A model generated the notes under the pieces. That model was not told where the DNA came from and did no database searches. It saw only the letters and a list, made by a program, of their open reading frames with translations. This document shows positions 1 through 5,504 of a DNA stretch of 5,588 nucleotides, piece by piece (positions within the stretch are counted from its first letter, which is position 1; the number at the start of each line of letters is the position of its first letter). Origin of the DNA: Planctomycetaceae bacterium (GTDB taxonomy: Bacteria; Planctomycetota; Planctomycetia; Pirellulales; Thermoguttaceae). Both the position numbers and the translations under genes were made by a program. The DNA is taken from assembly GCA_009783865.1 (NCBI GenBank), contig WRCR01000289.1, positions 1 to 5,588 on the forward strand, read 5' to 3'.

Positions 1-51
1 GGCGAAAGTCCTCTGGATTTAATCCTGAAAAATTGTTATTCTGCGCAATAA
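1..51 (+). CDS. Possible 3' end of an upstream gene (partial)
   Basis: Frame 1 is open from the window edge to a TAA at 49-51 and would encode the C-terminal peptide GESPLDLILKNCYSAQ. It ends 16 bp before the aroC ATG, a spacing that would suit an operon. The peptide is too short to assign to any family. Frame 3 is also open from the edge and stops at a TGA overlapping the aroC start (ATGA, 68-71), so which frame is coding, if either, cannot be decided here. Confidence 0.3.
   Translation, partial: GESPLDLILKNCYSAQ
33..44 (+). repeat. Left arm of a 12-bp inverted repeat flanking aroC
   Basis: TTGTTATTCTGC at 33-44 recurs as its exact reverse complement at 1176-1187. The palindrome-containing word TGCGCAA overlaps this arm (42-48) and is also found beside the other arm (1189-1195). 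The function is unknown and chance is possible. Confidence 0.45.
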
Positions 52-54
52 TTT

Positions 55-58
55 GGAG
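55..58 (+). promoter_or_regulatory. Shine-Dalgarno sequence of aroC
   Basis: GGAG lies 9 nt before the ATG at 68. This favours the ATG over the in-frame TTG at 53, which overlaps this same motif and would add five residues (MENSA) before the conserved MNYKTAGESHG start. Confidence 0.75.
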
Positions 59-67
59 AATAGCGCA

Positions 68-1156
68 ATGAATTACAAGACGGCTGGTGAAAGTCACGGC
101 TGCGGAATACTTGCTCTCGTTGAGGGTTTTCCGTCCGGCATCGAGATAAATGTTTCCGAAATCAATGCCGAGTTAAAACGGCGGCAGGGCGGTTACGGCC
201 GCGGCGACAGACAGAAAATCGAGACCGATACCGTTGAGATTCTCACCGGTATTTGGCAGGGAAAGTCCACCGGCGCACCGCTTGCGCTTTGGGTTAAGAA
301 TAAGGACAGCCGGATTGACTCTGTGCCGCCGATTCTCACGCCGCGTCCCGGTCACGTTGATTTAGCCGGTTCGGTTAAACTCAACTTGCCGATTCGTCCG
401 GTAATGGAGCGTTCCAGTGCAAGAGAAACCGCAGGTCGGGTTGCTGCCGGTGCTTTGTCGAAGCAATTACTGAAACAGCACGGAATTACCGTTGCCGGTT
501 TTGTACGTTCTATCGGCGGCGTCGGAAACATGAACAACGTCAATAATTTTACTCCTGAAGAATTGCTGGCAAGGCGCAGCCGCAGTGAGTTGTACACGAT
601 TTATCCTGAAGATGATGCGGCAATCATTCAAAAGATTAACAAAGCATCGGAAAAAGGAGATACACTTGGCGGAGTGATTGAAGTCCGCTGTTTCGGCGTT
701 CCTATCGGGCTGGGTTCTAATGCTCAATGGGACGAAAAACTGGACGGCATAATTGCTCAAGCGGTGATGTCAATTCAAGCGGTTAAAGGCGTGGAAATCG
801 GTCTCGGCTTTCAAGCGGCGCAGTTGTTCGGTTCGCAGGTTCATGACCCGATAAGTTATGACGAAGCACTGAAAGAGAAACCTTGCGGCGGTTATATGCG
901 GGCGGCTAACAATGCGGGCGGAATCGAAGGCGGAATCAGCAACGGACAGCCGATTGTGATTCGTGCGGCAATGAAACCGATTCCGACAATGAAACGGGGA
1001 CTAGCGTCTATCAATATCGAAACGAAGGAACCGCAGACGGCAATTTACGAACGCAGTGATGTCTGTGCTGTTCCGGCTGCCAGTGTTGTTGCCGAAAATG
1101 TTGTTGCTTTTACTATCGCCGCCGAAGTTGCGAGTGAAATTGGCAGCCGCCGCTAA
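68..1156 (+). CDS. aroC: Chorismate synthase
   Basis: Chorismate synthase converts 5-enolpyruvylshikimate-3-phosphate to chorismate, the last shikimate-pathway step, using reduced FMN in the cytosol. The 362-residue protein has the usual family length (about 360). Visible signatures are the N-terminal TAGESHG (residues 5-11, His10), GGYGRGDR (41-48), RPGHVD (93-98, His96), the ERSSARETAGR block (114-124), NAGGIEGGISNG (282-293) and RSDVCAVPAASVVAE (329-343). His10 and His96 match the two conserved histidines taken as the proton-handling residues. The RPGHVDLAG form resembles the Firmicutes/Actinobacteria-type sequence rather than the RPGHAD-Y form of E. coli. The start at 68 is chosen from the Shine-Dalgarno GGAG at 55-58 and the conserved N-terminus. 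No other aromatic amino acid gene is visible; the gene converges with the hydrolase on the other strand. Confidence 0.97.
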   Translation: MNYKTAGESHGCGILALVEGFPSGIEINVSEINAELKRRQGGYGRGDRQKIETDTVEILTGIWQGKSTGAPLALWVKNKDSRIDSVPPILTPRPGHVDLAGSVKLNLPIRPVMERSSARETAGRVAAGALSKQLLKQHGITVAGFVRSIGGVGNMNNVNNFTPEELLARRSRSELYTIYPEDDAAIIQKINKASEKGDTLGGVIEVRCFGVPIGLGSNAQWDEKLDGIIAQAVMSIQAVKGVEIGLGFQAAQLFGSQVHDPISYDEALKEKPCGGYMRAANNAGGIEGGISNGQPIVIRAAMKPIPTMKRGLASINIETKEPQTAIYERSDVCAVPAASVVAENVVAFTIAAEVASEIGSRR

Positions 1157-1175
1157 TGTAATTGGTACGGAACCG

Positions 1176-1187
1176 GCAGAATAACAA
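1176..1187 (-). repeat. Right arm of a 12-bp inverted repeat flanking aroC
   Basis: GCAGAATAACAA here is the exact reverse complement of 33-44. It lies 19 bp after the aroC stop codon and is followed by TGCGCAA (1189-1195), the same heptamer that overlaps the left arm. Confidence 0.45.
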
Positions 1188-1212
1188 CTGCGCAAATGGT
1201 AAAACCTTTCAT

Positions 1213-1967
1213 TTAGCCGGTACTCCGGCTGCTTGATTCAGTGGCGATTTCATCAACAAACTGTCCAATGATTTCGTTGACTTTCTCGGGATGCGACAGC
1301 GGGAGGGTATGTCTTCCGCCGGGAATGAGTACATCTGGAGTAGTCAATCGAATCGGCAAAAGCGGGTCGCGGGTGCCATGAATCTGAAGTATCCGCCCAG
1401 AAAATATGGGGGTGTCGTTTTCTTCCGGCAAGCGGCGGCGATACGCCCAATCGAACATCATTCTCGAAAGACCGGCAAAGCGGCGAGTCGGTATCTCGGT
1501 CATCTGCTGTCCAACCTCCAATTCAACGAACAGCCGCCACAAGAAAGGAAAAAGCAAGAGAAATCTTGCTCCCATTTGAATAAGAAAAATGCGAACCAAT
1601 CGAAGCGGAAAACAATGCCGAAAAAGCAGCCAGTCGAAGTAATATCGTTTCGGAAATTCTTTCCAACTACGAATCGAACAAAGGAGAATACAACCTGCGG
1701 CATCAAGTTCACCGGCAACGTATGGAGTAATCATTCCCCGAGAGAAACGCCGCAGACGATAATCGGTGCGGGCGGTAGTTTCTCCAATTCTGTGCGGATG
1801 TTATCGGCAAGGCGGACGGCATATTGTTCCAGCATTTCGTCCGGCAGCGTATCAATCCAATCGGCGGCGTAACTGTTCGGAAACACCGCCGTCTGATTTT
1901 TGAACAGCCGATGGTTCGCCCCGATACCGGGCAGGAAAACGAGTGTCGGATTGTTTTCAGGCAGCAT
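1213..1967 (-). pseudogene. Alpha/beta hydrolase, interrupted by a one-base frameshift at the nucleophile elbow
   Basis: Two adjacent frames together make one alpha/beta-hydrolase-fold enzyme of about 251 residues, a normal length. The first (1967-1731, 78 residues) holds the FLPGIGANHRLF oxyanion-hole region (11-22) and ends VCGVSLGE at a TGA. The second (1734-1213, 173 residues) begins MITPYVAGEL, carries a hydrophobic cap-like stretch (about 35-72), then ILQIHGTRDPLLPI with the likely acid Asp123, and PGGRHTLPLSHPEKV with the likely His142. Adding one G to the four-G run at 1736-1739 gives GVSLGGMITP, a typical G-x-S-x-G elbow with Ser75 as nucleophile. All three catalytic residues survive, so this may be a recent mutation or a sequencing indel. 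As written, neither half has a full triad. The start codon has only a weak purine-rich upstream region. The substrate (ester, lactone or other) cannot be read. Confidence 0.8.
1215..1230. terminator. GC-rich hairpin between convergent aroC and hydrolase, possible weak terminator
   Basis: AGCCGG-TACT-CCGGCT forms a perfect 6-bp stem with a 4-nt loop. On the minus strand it covers the last codons of the hydrolase; on the plus strand it lies about 60 nt after the aroC stop. No clear T tract follows on either strand, so it is not a textbook intrinsic terminator. It may simply be coding sequence. Confidence 0.3.
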
Positions 1968-2001
1968 TCTTTGTCTTTCTGTATCTTCACGTGTTATTCA
2001 C

Positions 2002-2018
2002 CCGAAATCATAATTCGG
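2002..2018. repeat. Short inverted repeat in the hydrolase leader
   Basis: CCGAA (2002-2006) and TTCGG (2014-2018) can pair in a 5-bp stem around a 7-nt centre. It lies between the candidate -10 at 2030-2035 and the hydrolase start at 1967, so it would be in the 5' leader. There is no T tract, so it does not look like a terminator of the upstream SDR gene. Confidence 0.3.
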
Positions 2019-2029
2019 TCTCGCATCGC

Positions 2030-2039
2030 ATTATACCAT
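2030..2039 (-). promoter_or_regulatory. Candidate extended -10 promoter for the hydrolase
   Basis: On the minus strand the sequence reads ATGGTATAAT, containing a perfect TGnTATAAT extended -10. At the usual distance upstream there is no good -35 box (GC-rich end of the SDR gene), which an extended -10 can tolerate. Transcription would begin near 2022-2024 and leave a leader of about 55 nt before the hydrolase ATG. The 81-bp gap here is the widest inside the HAD-SDR-hydrolase run, which suits an extra promoter. Confidence 0.5.
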
Positions 2040-2048
2040 ATGGGGTTA

Positions 2049-2930
2049 TCACCCGCCGCTCGTATTATTGTTTTCGCAATCGTTGTTTTTCTGCGGCGAA
2101 ACGTACCGGCGCATAATCCAATTAGTGAACTGCGGCGACATACGGTTAATGCCGTCAAGTACAACCGCAAGGAAATACGGAATTATCCTTGCCTCGCCGC
2201 TCTTAATCGCTTTGACAATGCGGCACGCAACGTATTCCGGTGTCACCGCATGATGTGCCGGAAAATCCGGCGCGCTGTCCGACTGATGAAGAACATCAAA
2301 AAACTCCGTTTTCGTGGTACCGGGACAAACGACAAGAACATCAATGCCGTCTTTGTACAATTCTGCTCTGAGGGATTCACTGAACCCGTTTATCGCAAAC
2401 TTTGCTGCTCCATAAGCCGAGTAATACGGCACACCGCGAAGTCCGACAATGGACGAAAGATTTACAATAATCGGACGAATTCCTCTCGTTGTCCGTTCCG
2501 TTGACTTTACTGCCTCTTTCAAGTACGGCAGCGCGTGTTTCGTCAATTCAAAGACGGCGAAATAGTTGAGTTCCATTAGGTTTCTTGCCGTTTCGATGGT
2601 TGTCGTTTCAAACAGCGCAATCGCACCCGCACCGGAATTGTTAATGAGAATGTCAATGCCGCCGAATTCATTTACGGCAGTCGCAACAATTTTCTTCCTC
2701 ACATCTTCCGAGGTTATATCGCCGGCAAACGAAATAATTTTTCTCTTGCCGGTTGCGTAATCGGGAAATTGCCGCTGAATTTTCTGAATGATGTCATCGA
2801 GCCGCTCACCGCGCCGGGCAGTTATCAAAATATCCGCACCTTCTTGTGCAAGTTGAAACACTAATGCTTCTCCGATTCCTGAAGAAGCACCGGTTAAAAT
2901 AATTCGGCTGTCCGTGATTCGATGTCTCAT
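2049..2930 (-). CDS. Short-chain dehydrogenase/reductase (classical SDR family)
   Basis: This is a 293-residue Rossmann-fold oxidoreductase of the classical SDR type, expected to be cytosolic. The cofactor motif TGASSGIG is at residues 13-20. The basic pair Arg39-Arg40 after the second strand suggests NADP(H) preference. Asp71 (AGDIT) fits the adenine-binding acid. The structural NNAG motif appears as NNSG (97-100). The catalytic set is Asn122, Ser160 (VNLSS), Tyr173 and Lys177 (Y-G-A-A-K), with the normal 13-residue Ser-Tyr spacing, and CPGTTKTEF follows at 202-210. It resembles the broad DltE/DHRS7-like group, whose substrates range widely, so none is assigned. The C-terminal 15 residues are polar and Asn-rich. 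The ATG is 10 bp after the HAD stop with a weak GGA at 2937-2939, indicating co-transcription with the HAD gene. Confidence 0.92.
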   Translation of the reverse strand: MRHRITDSRIILTGASSGIGEALVFQLAQEGADILITARRGERLDDIIQKIQRQFPDYATGKRKIISFAGDITSEDVRKKIVATAVNEFGGIDILINNSGAGAIALFETTTIETARNLMELNYFAVFELTKHALPYLKEAVKSTERTTRGIRPIIVNLSSIVGLRGVPYYSAYGAAKFAINGFSESLRAELYKDGIDVLVVCPGTTKTEFFDVLHQSDSAPDFPAHHAVTPEYVACRIVKAIKSGEARIIPYFLAVVLDGINRMSPQFTNWIMRRYVSPQKNNDCENNNTSGG

Positions 2931-2940
2931 TACACATCCG

Positions 2941-3819
2941 TTATTTTGCTTCCCACGGCGGTGTCGAAGGCAGATACTTGTTAAACTCGTCTAACAATTT
3001 CTGCTGATACGCGTCATCGAAAGTTCCCGCAAAGAATTTATCAATCCCTTCTTCAAAAAGACGCTGCCAACTTTTTTCTTCCGCTCCCGGATTGATAGGA
3101 AAAAACAATGCGTTGTTAGCAACAGCCGCCTTGTGGTCTCCGGGAGCATCGCCGACCATTAAAATTCGTCCGGCACCGTAATTGCCAATCGTTTGTGCTT
3201 TCGCCAGATGTTCTTTCTTTGTACCGTGTTCCTGTCCGCAGATTGTCGCTACATATTGAGCGATATTCTGCTCTTCCCATTCGCGGTTCAATGCATCGAA
3301 GGGTGTTGCGGAAACGACCAGCACATCGGTATTGCCTTTCATCTTTTCCAAACATTCCCGAACAAACGGAAACGGCGGAACGCCCTTATCGACAATAGAA
3401 TCGATTTGACGATTGACGGCAAGCGACCACTCAAGCGTTTGCTTCAAAACGGGGCTGCCGGTGCGTTTAACTTCGGCTTCCAATGCGGGATTACCGAGTT
3501 TTGTTTCCCGCTCAACCCATTCGACAAGTTCCTTCGGAACTTCGATTTTGACTCCGCGGGCTTTGACTTCGGAACGGACTTGAAGCCGTGCCAAGGTTTC
3601 TATCAACGCCGGAAAGCGGTTGATACCCCGGCTCTTGGAATAAAGATTGACGAACTCAAATGTTTCGCGGGCGTATTTGCTAACACCCTGTAAATTCCAA
3701 TACTTGATTGTCATCGGCACAAAACATTCTTTGTGCTTCAGTTCCATAGTGTCGAAGGCGCACCCGTCGGAATCAATTCCGATTAAAAGACCATGTTTAG
3801 CAGTGTATTCGAGTTGCAT
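2941..3819 (-). CDS. HAD-superfamily phosphatase-like hydrolase
   Basis: All four haloacid-dehalogenase motifs are present in this 292-residue protein. Motif I is DSDGCAFD (16-23), with Asp16 as nucleophile and Asp18 as acid/base. Motif II is the Ser170 in VVSATP. Motif III is Lys201 or Lys202 in GTKKEH. Motif IV is GDAPGDH (223-229), with Asp224 and Asp228 binding magnesium. The Asp at both motif I positions favours a phosphatase over a dehalogenase. About 140 residues between motifs I and II form a large, mostly helical and charged C1-type cap, which sets substrate choice. The C-terminus (about 245-292) extends past the core. The specific substrate is not recognised. The ATG at 3819 is the only start in frame between an upstream stop and motif I, yet no Shine-Dalgarno sequence precedes it. 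It sits between infC (53-bp gap) and the SDR gene (10-bp gap). Confidence 0.88.
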   Translation of the reverse strand: MQLEYTAKHGLLIGIDSDGCAFDTMELKHKECFVPMTIKYWNLQGVSKYARETFEFVNLYSKSRGINRFPALIETLARLQVRSEVKARGVKIEVPKELVEWVERETKLGNPALEAEVKRTGSPVLKQTLEWSLAVNRQIDSIVDKGVPPFPFVRECLEKMKGNTDVLVVSATPFDALNREWEEQNIAQYVATICGQEHGTKKEHLAKAQTIGNYGAGRILMVGDAPGDHKAAVANNALFFPINPGAEEKSWQRLFEEGIDKFFAGTFDDAYQQKLLDEFNKYLPSTPPWEAK

Positions 3820-3872
3820 TGGTAAATGTAACTGTAAAGTTTTAATTGTAAAAAATTTTCAAGGGATAAAAT

Positions 3873-4415
3873 TCAAATTTTAGGTGCGAGTGTACAAACG
3901 ATGCGTTTGCCGGCACGTCTCGGCGGCGACTCTATTTTAGCGAGTTCGTCGAGTTCCTGAAGTACCCGTTCAAGAATTTTTTCGCCTTCGTCAATATGTG
4001 CCAGTTCACGTCCGCTGAAAATAACGGTAACCTGCACTTTGTCTTTATGCAGTAGAAATTCTTTTGCCTGATTGAATTTTACCTGCAAGTCGTGTTCGCC
4101 CGTTTTAGGACGAAACCGTACTTCTTTGATTTTCGATTGGTGAACGGTTTGTTTTGTTTGTTTCTTTTTCTGCTGATACATAAACTTGCCGTAATCCATG
4201 ATACGGCATACCGGCGGCTTGCTGTCCGGTGCGACTTCAACAAGGTCAAGTCCTGCTTGACGAGCGGTGTTTAGTGCTTCAAAGGTGGGCATAACACCTA
4301 ACTGCATTCCTTCATCGGAAATAACACGGACCTGCGGGACTTTAATCATTTCATTGATTCGCTGTTTGGATTGCGGTTTCCTGTCACGCGAGTCGTCAGT
4401 CCTCCTCGACGGCAT
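3873..4415 (-). CDS. infC: Translation initiation factor IF-3
   Basis: IF-3 binds the 30S ribosomal subunit, prevents premature joining of 50S and proofreads the start codon and initiator tRNA. The 180-residue length is normal. The N-terminal domain spans about 20-88 and begins RINEMI; it includes GLDLVEVAPDSKPPVCRIMDYGKF (55-78), which matches the family signature (K/R-I-M-D-Y-G-K-F). A Lys/Gln-rich linker (82-95) leads to the C-terminal domain (about 95-178) with KEVRFRP, GEHDLQVK and GRELAH, ending TLAPKI. The first 19 residues are a basic polar extension. The start is a plain ATG with a strong Shine-Dalgarno AGGAG 5-6 nt upstream, unlike the AUU start used for autoregulation in E. coli. 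rpmI and rplT, the usual downstream partners, are absent; a HAD gene follows instead. Confidence 0.97.
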   Translation of the reverse strand: MPSRRTDDSRDRKPQSKQRINEMIKVPQVRVISDEGMQLGVMPTFEALNTARQAGLDLVEVAPDSKPPVCRIMDYGKFMYQQKKKQTKQTVHQSKIKEVRFRPKTGEHDLQVKFNQAKEFLLHKDKVQVTVIFSGRELAHIDEGEKILERVLQELDELAKIESPPRRAGKRIVCTLAPKI

Positions 4416-4419
4416 AAAT

Positions 4420-4426
4420 TCTCCTA
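4420..4426 (-). promoter_or_regulatory. Strong Shine-Dalgarno sequence of infC
   Basis: The minus strand reads TAGGAGA just before AATTTATG. This is the best ribosome binding site among the minus-strand genes and fixes the infC start at 4415. Confidence 0.75.
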
Positions 4427-4452
4427 TGGGGTGTTTGGGGAAATAAACGAAA

Positions 4453-4468
4453 TTGTCCTGTTAGACAA
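4453..4468. promoter_or_regulatory. Perfect 5-bp inverted repeat in the infC leader
   Basis: TTGTC-CTGTTA-GACAA is a perfect dyad with a 6-nt centre. It lies between the candidate infC -10 boxes and the Shine-Dalgarno sequence, so it could be an operator or a small leader hairpin. It is short enough to be chance. Confidence 0.35.
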
Positions 4469-4489
4469 CCATCACAATGGGAATGATAC

Positions 4490-4517
4490 AATATATTCGG
4501 GAAAAAAACAAGGGCAA
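4490..4517 (-). promoter_or_regulatory. Candidate sigma-70-like promoter of infC
   Basis: On the minus strand TTGCCC (4517-4512) and TATATT (4495-4490) are 16 bp apart. An overlapping alternative is TTGTTT (4511-4506) and TATCAT (4488-4483) with 17 bp. Either would give a leader of about 60 nt. The region is very AT-rich, so matches come easily, but the 141-bp gap before infC needs a promoter unless the membrane gene is read through. Confidence 0.4.
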
Positions 4518-4532
4518 AACAGGTAAAACAGG
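4516..4532. repeat. Two tandem AAAACAGG units upstream of infC
   Basis: AAAACAGG occurs at 4516-4523 and 4525-4532 with a period of 9 bp. The pair overlaps or directly adjoins the candidate -35 of infC. This could be a repeated binding half-site or low-complexity sequence. Confidence 0.4.
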
Positions 4533-4556
4533 AAAATTTTATTTTTTGCGGTTTTT

Positions 4557-5438
4557 TTATAAAAATTTGTTGCCGAACATGAAGCACAAAGCGGCGGCGA
4601 AAGTAACACTTGCCCAAAATACACTCCAGACGGCAAGCCAAGCTAAATTGACGAACATCGCCCGCCAGCAACTTTCGGAGCGGTTGCCGAAATGGTACAG
4701 CAGAAGACGGTAATTCAGATAGATGAACGTTCCCAGCATTAAGGCACCGCAGATGGACGCAGCAATGATGAACGGCGGTCTTGTTATAACGGATTCAGGC
4801 AAATCCCAAAACAGGAAGAAAGCAAGGCAGAATAGAAACGGCAATTCGAGTACCAATATATTCAAATTAAATGGATAAACAACAATCAGAGCGATGATGA
4901 TGCCCTCGGTGGTCGTTTTTGCACGAATGAAAAATGAAATGATATGAAGCACGGTAATCTGCGTAATGACAAAACAGCCGAGCAGAATTCCCAAGCGAAT
5001 CAGAAATGCAGATATAAACCAATACTGAACAACTATCGGAAACACCAGCAACGGCAATGCCGGAATAAGAAAGAATGTTGATAAGATACAGGACGTACCG
5101 AGAACCCCGCGGACTCTTTCCTTCGGCGTAAGCGGAACGGCATCAAGGAGTTCGTCGCCAATGCGGGAACGGACTTCATTCCAGATAACCAAGAGACCTC
5201 CGATGAACATAGCCGTATAAGTCGGGAAAAACGGTAAAATGAGGTCGGAGAATTCGGGATTGAAGATACATTCTTGCGATAAATAACTAAATATGCAAAT
5301 CAATGCTGTTATTAACAGATGGACAGCCGTTATTAACAGAATATTCCCTGACCGCCGCAATCGCCGTAAATAGCGGACGATGACAGGATTCCAGTTGTCA
5401 CTGATGCGGTTGAACCATTTTTCAAACCGGCGGAACAT
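4557..5438 (-). CDS. Multi-pass membrane protein, ABC-2-permease-like, function unknown
   Basis: The 293-residue product is strongly hydrophobic, with about seven likely transmembrane segments near residues 32-52, 66-87, 113-137, 141-170, 178-211 (possibly two), 222-248 and 261-287. There is no signal peptide; the N-terminus is basic (WNPVIVRYLRRLRRS, 16-30), which by the positive-inside rule suggests a cytoplasmic N-terminus. The loop after the second helix, NEVRSRIGDELLDAVPLTPKERV (87-109), resembles the cytoplasmic E-x-x-x-G-x-L-x-x-x-P-L pattern of ABC-2-type permeases. The NPV-I-V-R-x-L-R start recalls uncharacterised planctomycete membrane proteins; both resemblances are from memory. 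No ATPase partner lies within the window, so transport is not shown. The start at 5438 has GGAG at 5449-5452, 10 nt upstream. Its stop is 141 bp before infC. Confidence 0.8.
   Translation of the reverse strand: MFRRFEKWFNRISDNWNPVIVRYLRRLRRSGNILLITAVHLLITALICIFSYLSQECIFNPEFSDLILPFFPTYTAMFIGGLLVIWNEVRSRIGDELLDAVPLTPKERVRGVLGTSCILSTFFLIPALPLLVFPIVVQYWFISAFLIRLGILLGCFVITQITVLHIISFFIRAKTTTEGIIIALIVVYPFNLNILVLELPFLFCLAFFLFWDLPESVITRPPFIIAASICGALMLGTFIYLNYRLLLYHFGNRSESCWRAMFVNLAWLAVWSVFWASVTFAAALCFMFGNKFL
5305..5340 (-). repeat. Intragenic direct repeat, 21-bp period, encoding LLITA twice
   Basis: GCTGTTATTAACAGA (5305-5319) and GCCGTTATTAACAGA (5326-5340) match at 14 of 15 bases. In the membrane protein they encode LLITAVH followed by LLITA within the first transmembrane helix (about residues 34-45). 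The same codons are used in both copies apart from two third positions, which suggests a small tandem duplication. Confidence 0.6.
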
Positions 5439-5476
5439 TTGTGCTGCACTCCAAACAAAGTGAGAATATGTACACT

Positions 5477-5504
5477 ATTTTACATTTCGGCAAAGACAAT
5501 GCAA
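5477..5504 (-). promoter_or_regulatory. Candidate sigma-70-like promoter of the membrane protein gene
   Basis: The minus strand carries TTGCAT (5504-5499) and TAAAAT (5482-5477) with a 16-bp spacer. Transcription would begin about 30-35 nt before the ATG and include the GGAG at 5449-5452. Apart from this and the Shine-Dalgarno sequence, I see no gene or clear structure in 5439-5588. Confidence 0.45.

Noticed and set aside
53..67. TTG start for aroC five codons upstream
   Set aside because: The TTG overlaps the Shine-Dalgarno GGAG, and the family N-terminus begins at MNYKTAGESHG.
1731..1740. Programmed -1 frameshift or ATGA-coupled two-subunit hydrolase
   Set aside because: The local CTC-GGG-GAA sequence is not a canonical slippery site, and splitting a protein within its nucleophile elbow makes two working subunits unlikely; a simple indel explains it better.
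1291..1872. 193-codon open frame on the plus strand
   Set aside because: It is antisense to the hydrolase, whose catalytic motifs are clear; the product is basic, low in hydrophobic order and has no domain.
1824..2504. 226-codon open frame on the plus strand
   Set aside because: It lies antisense to the SDR and hydrolase genes, which have clear family motifs; its translation is rich in Arg, Asn and Cys with no recognisable domain.
3193..3693. 166-codon open frame on the plus strand
   Set aside because: It is antisense to the HAD gene, which carries all four HAD motifs; the product is Phe/Cys-rich and unrecognisable.
4533..4560. Intrinsic terminator after the membrane gene
   Set aside because: The sequence is A/T-rich but has no GC-rich stem before a T tract on the minus strand.
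4396..4671. 91-codon minus-strand frame bridging the membrane gene and infC
   Set aside because: It overlaps both well-supported genes in another frame and runs through the AT-rich gap that holds the infC promoter candidates.
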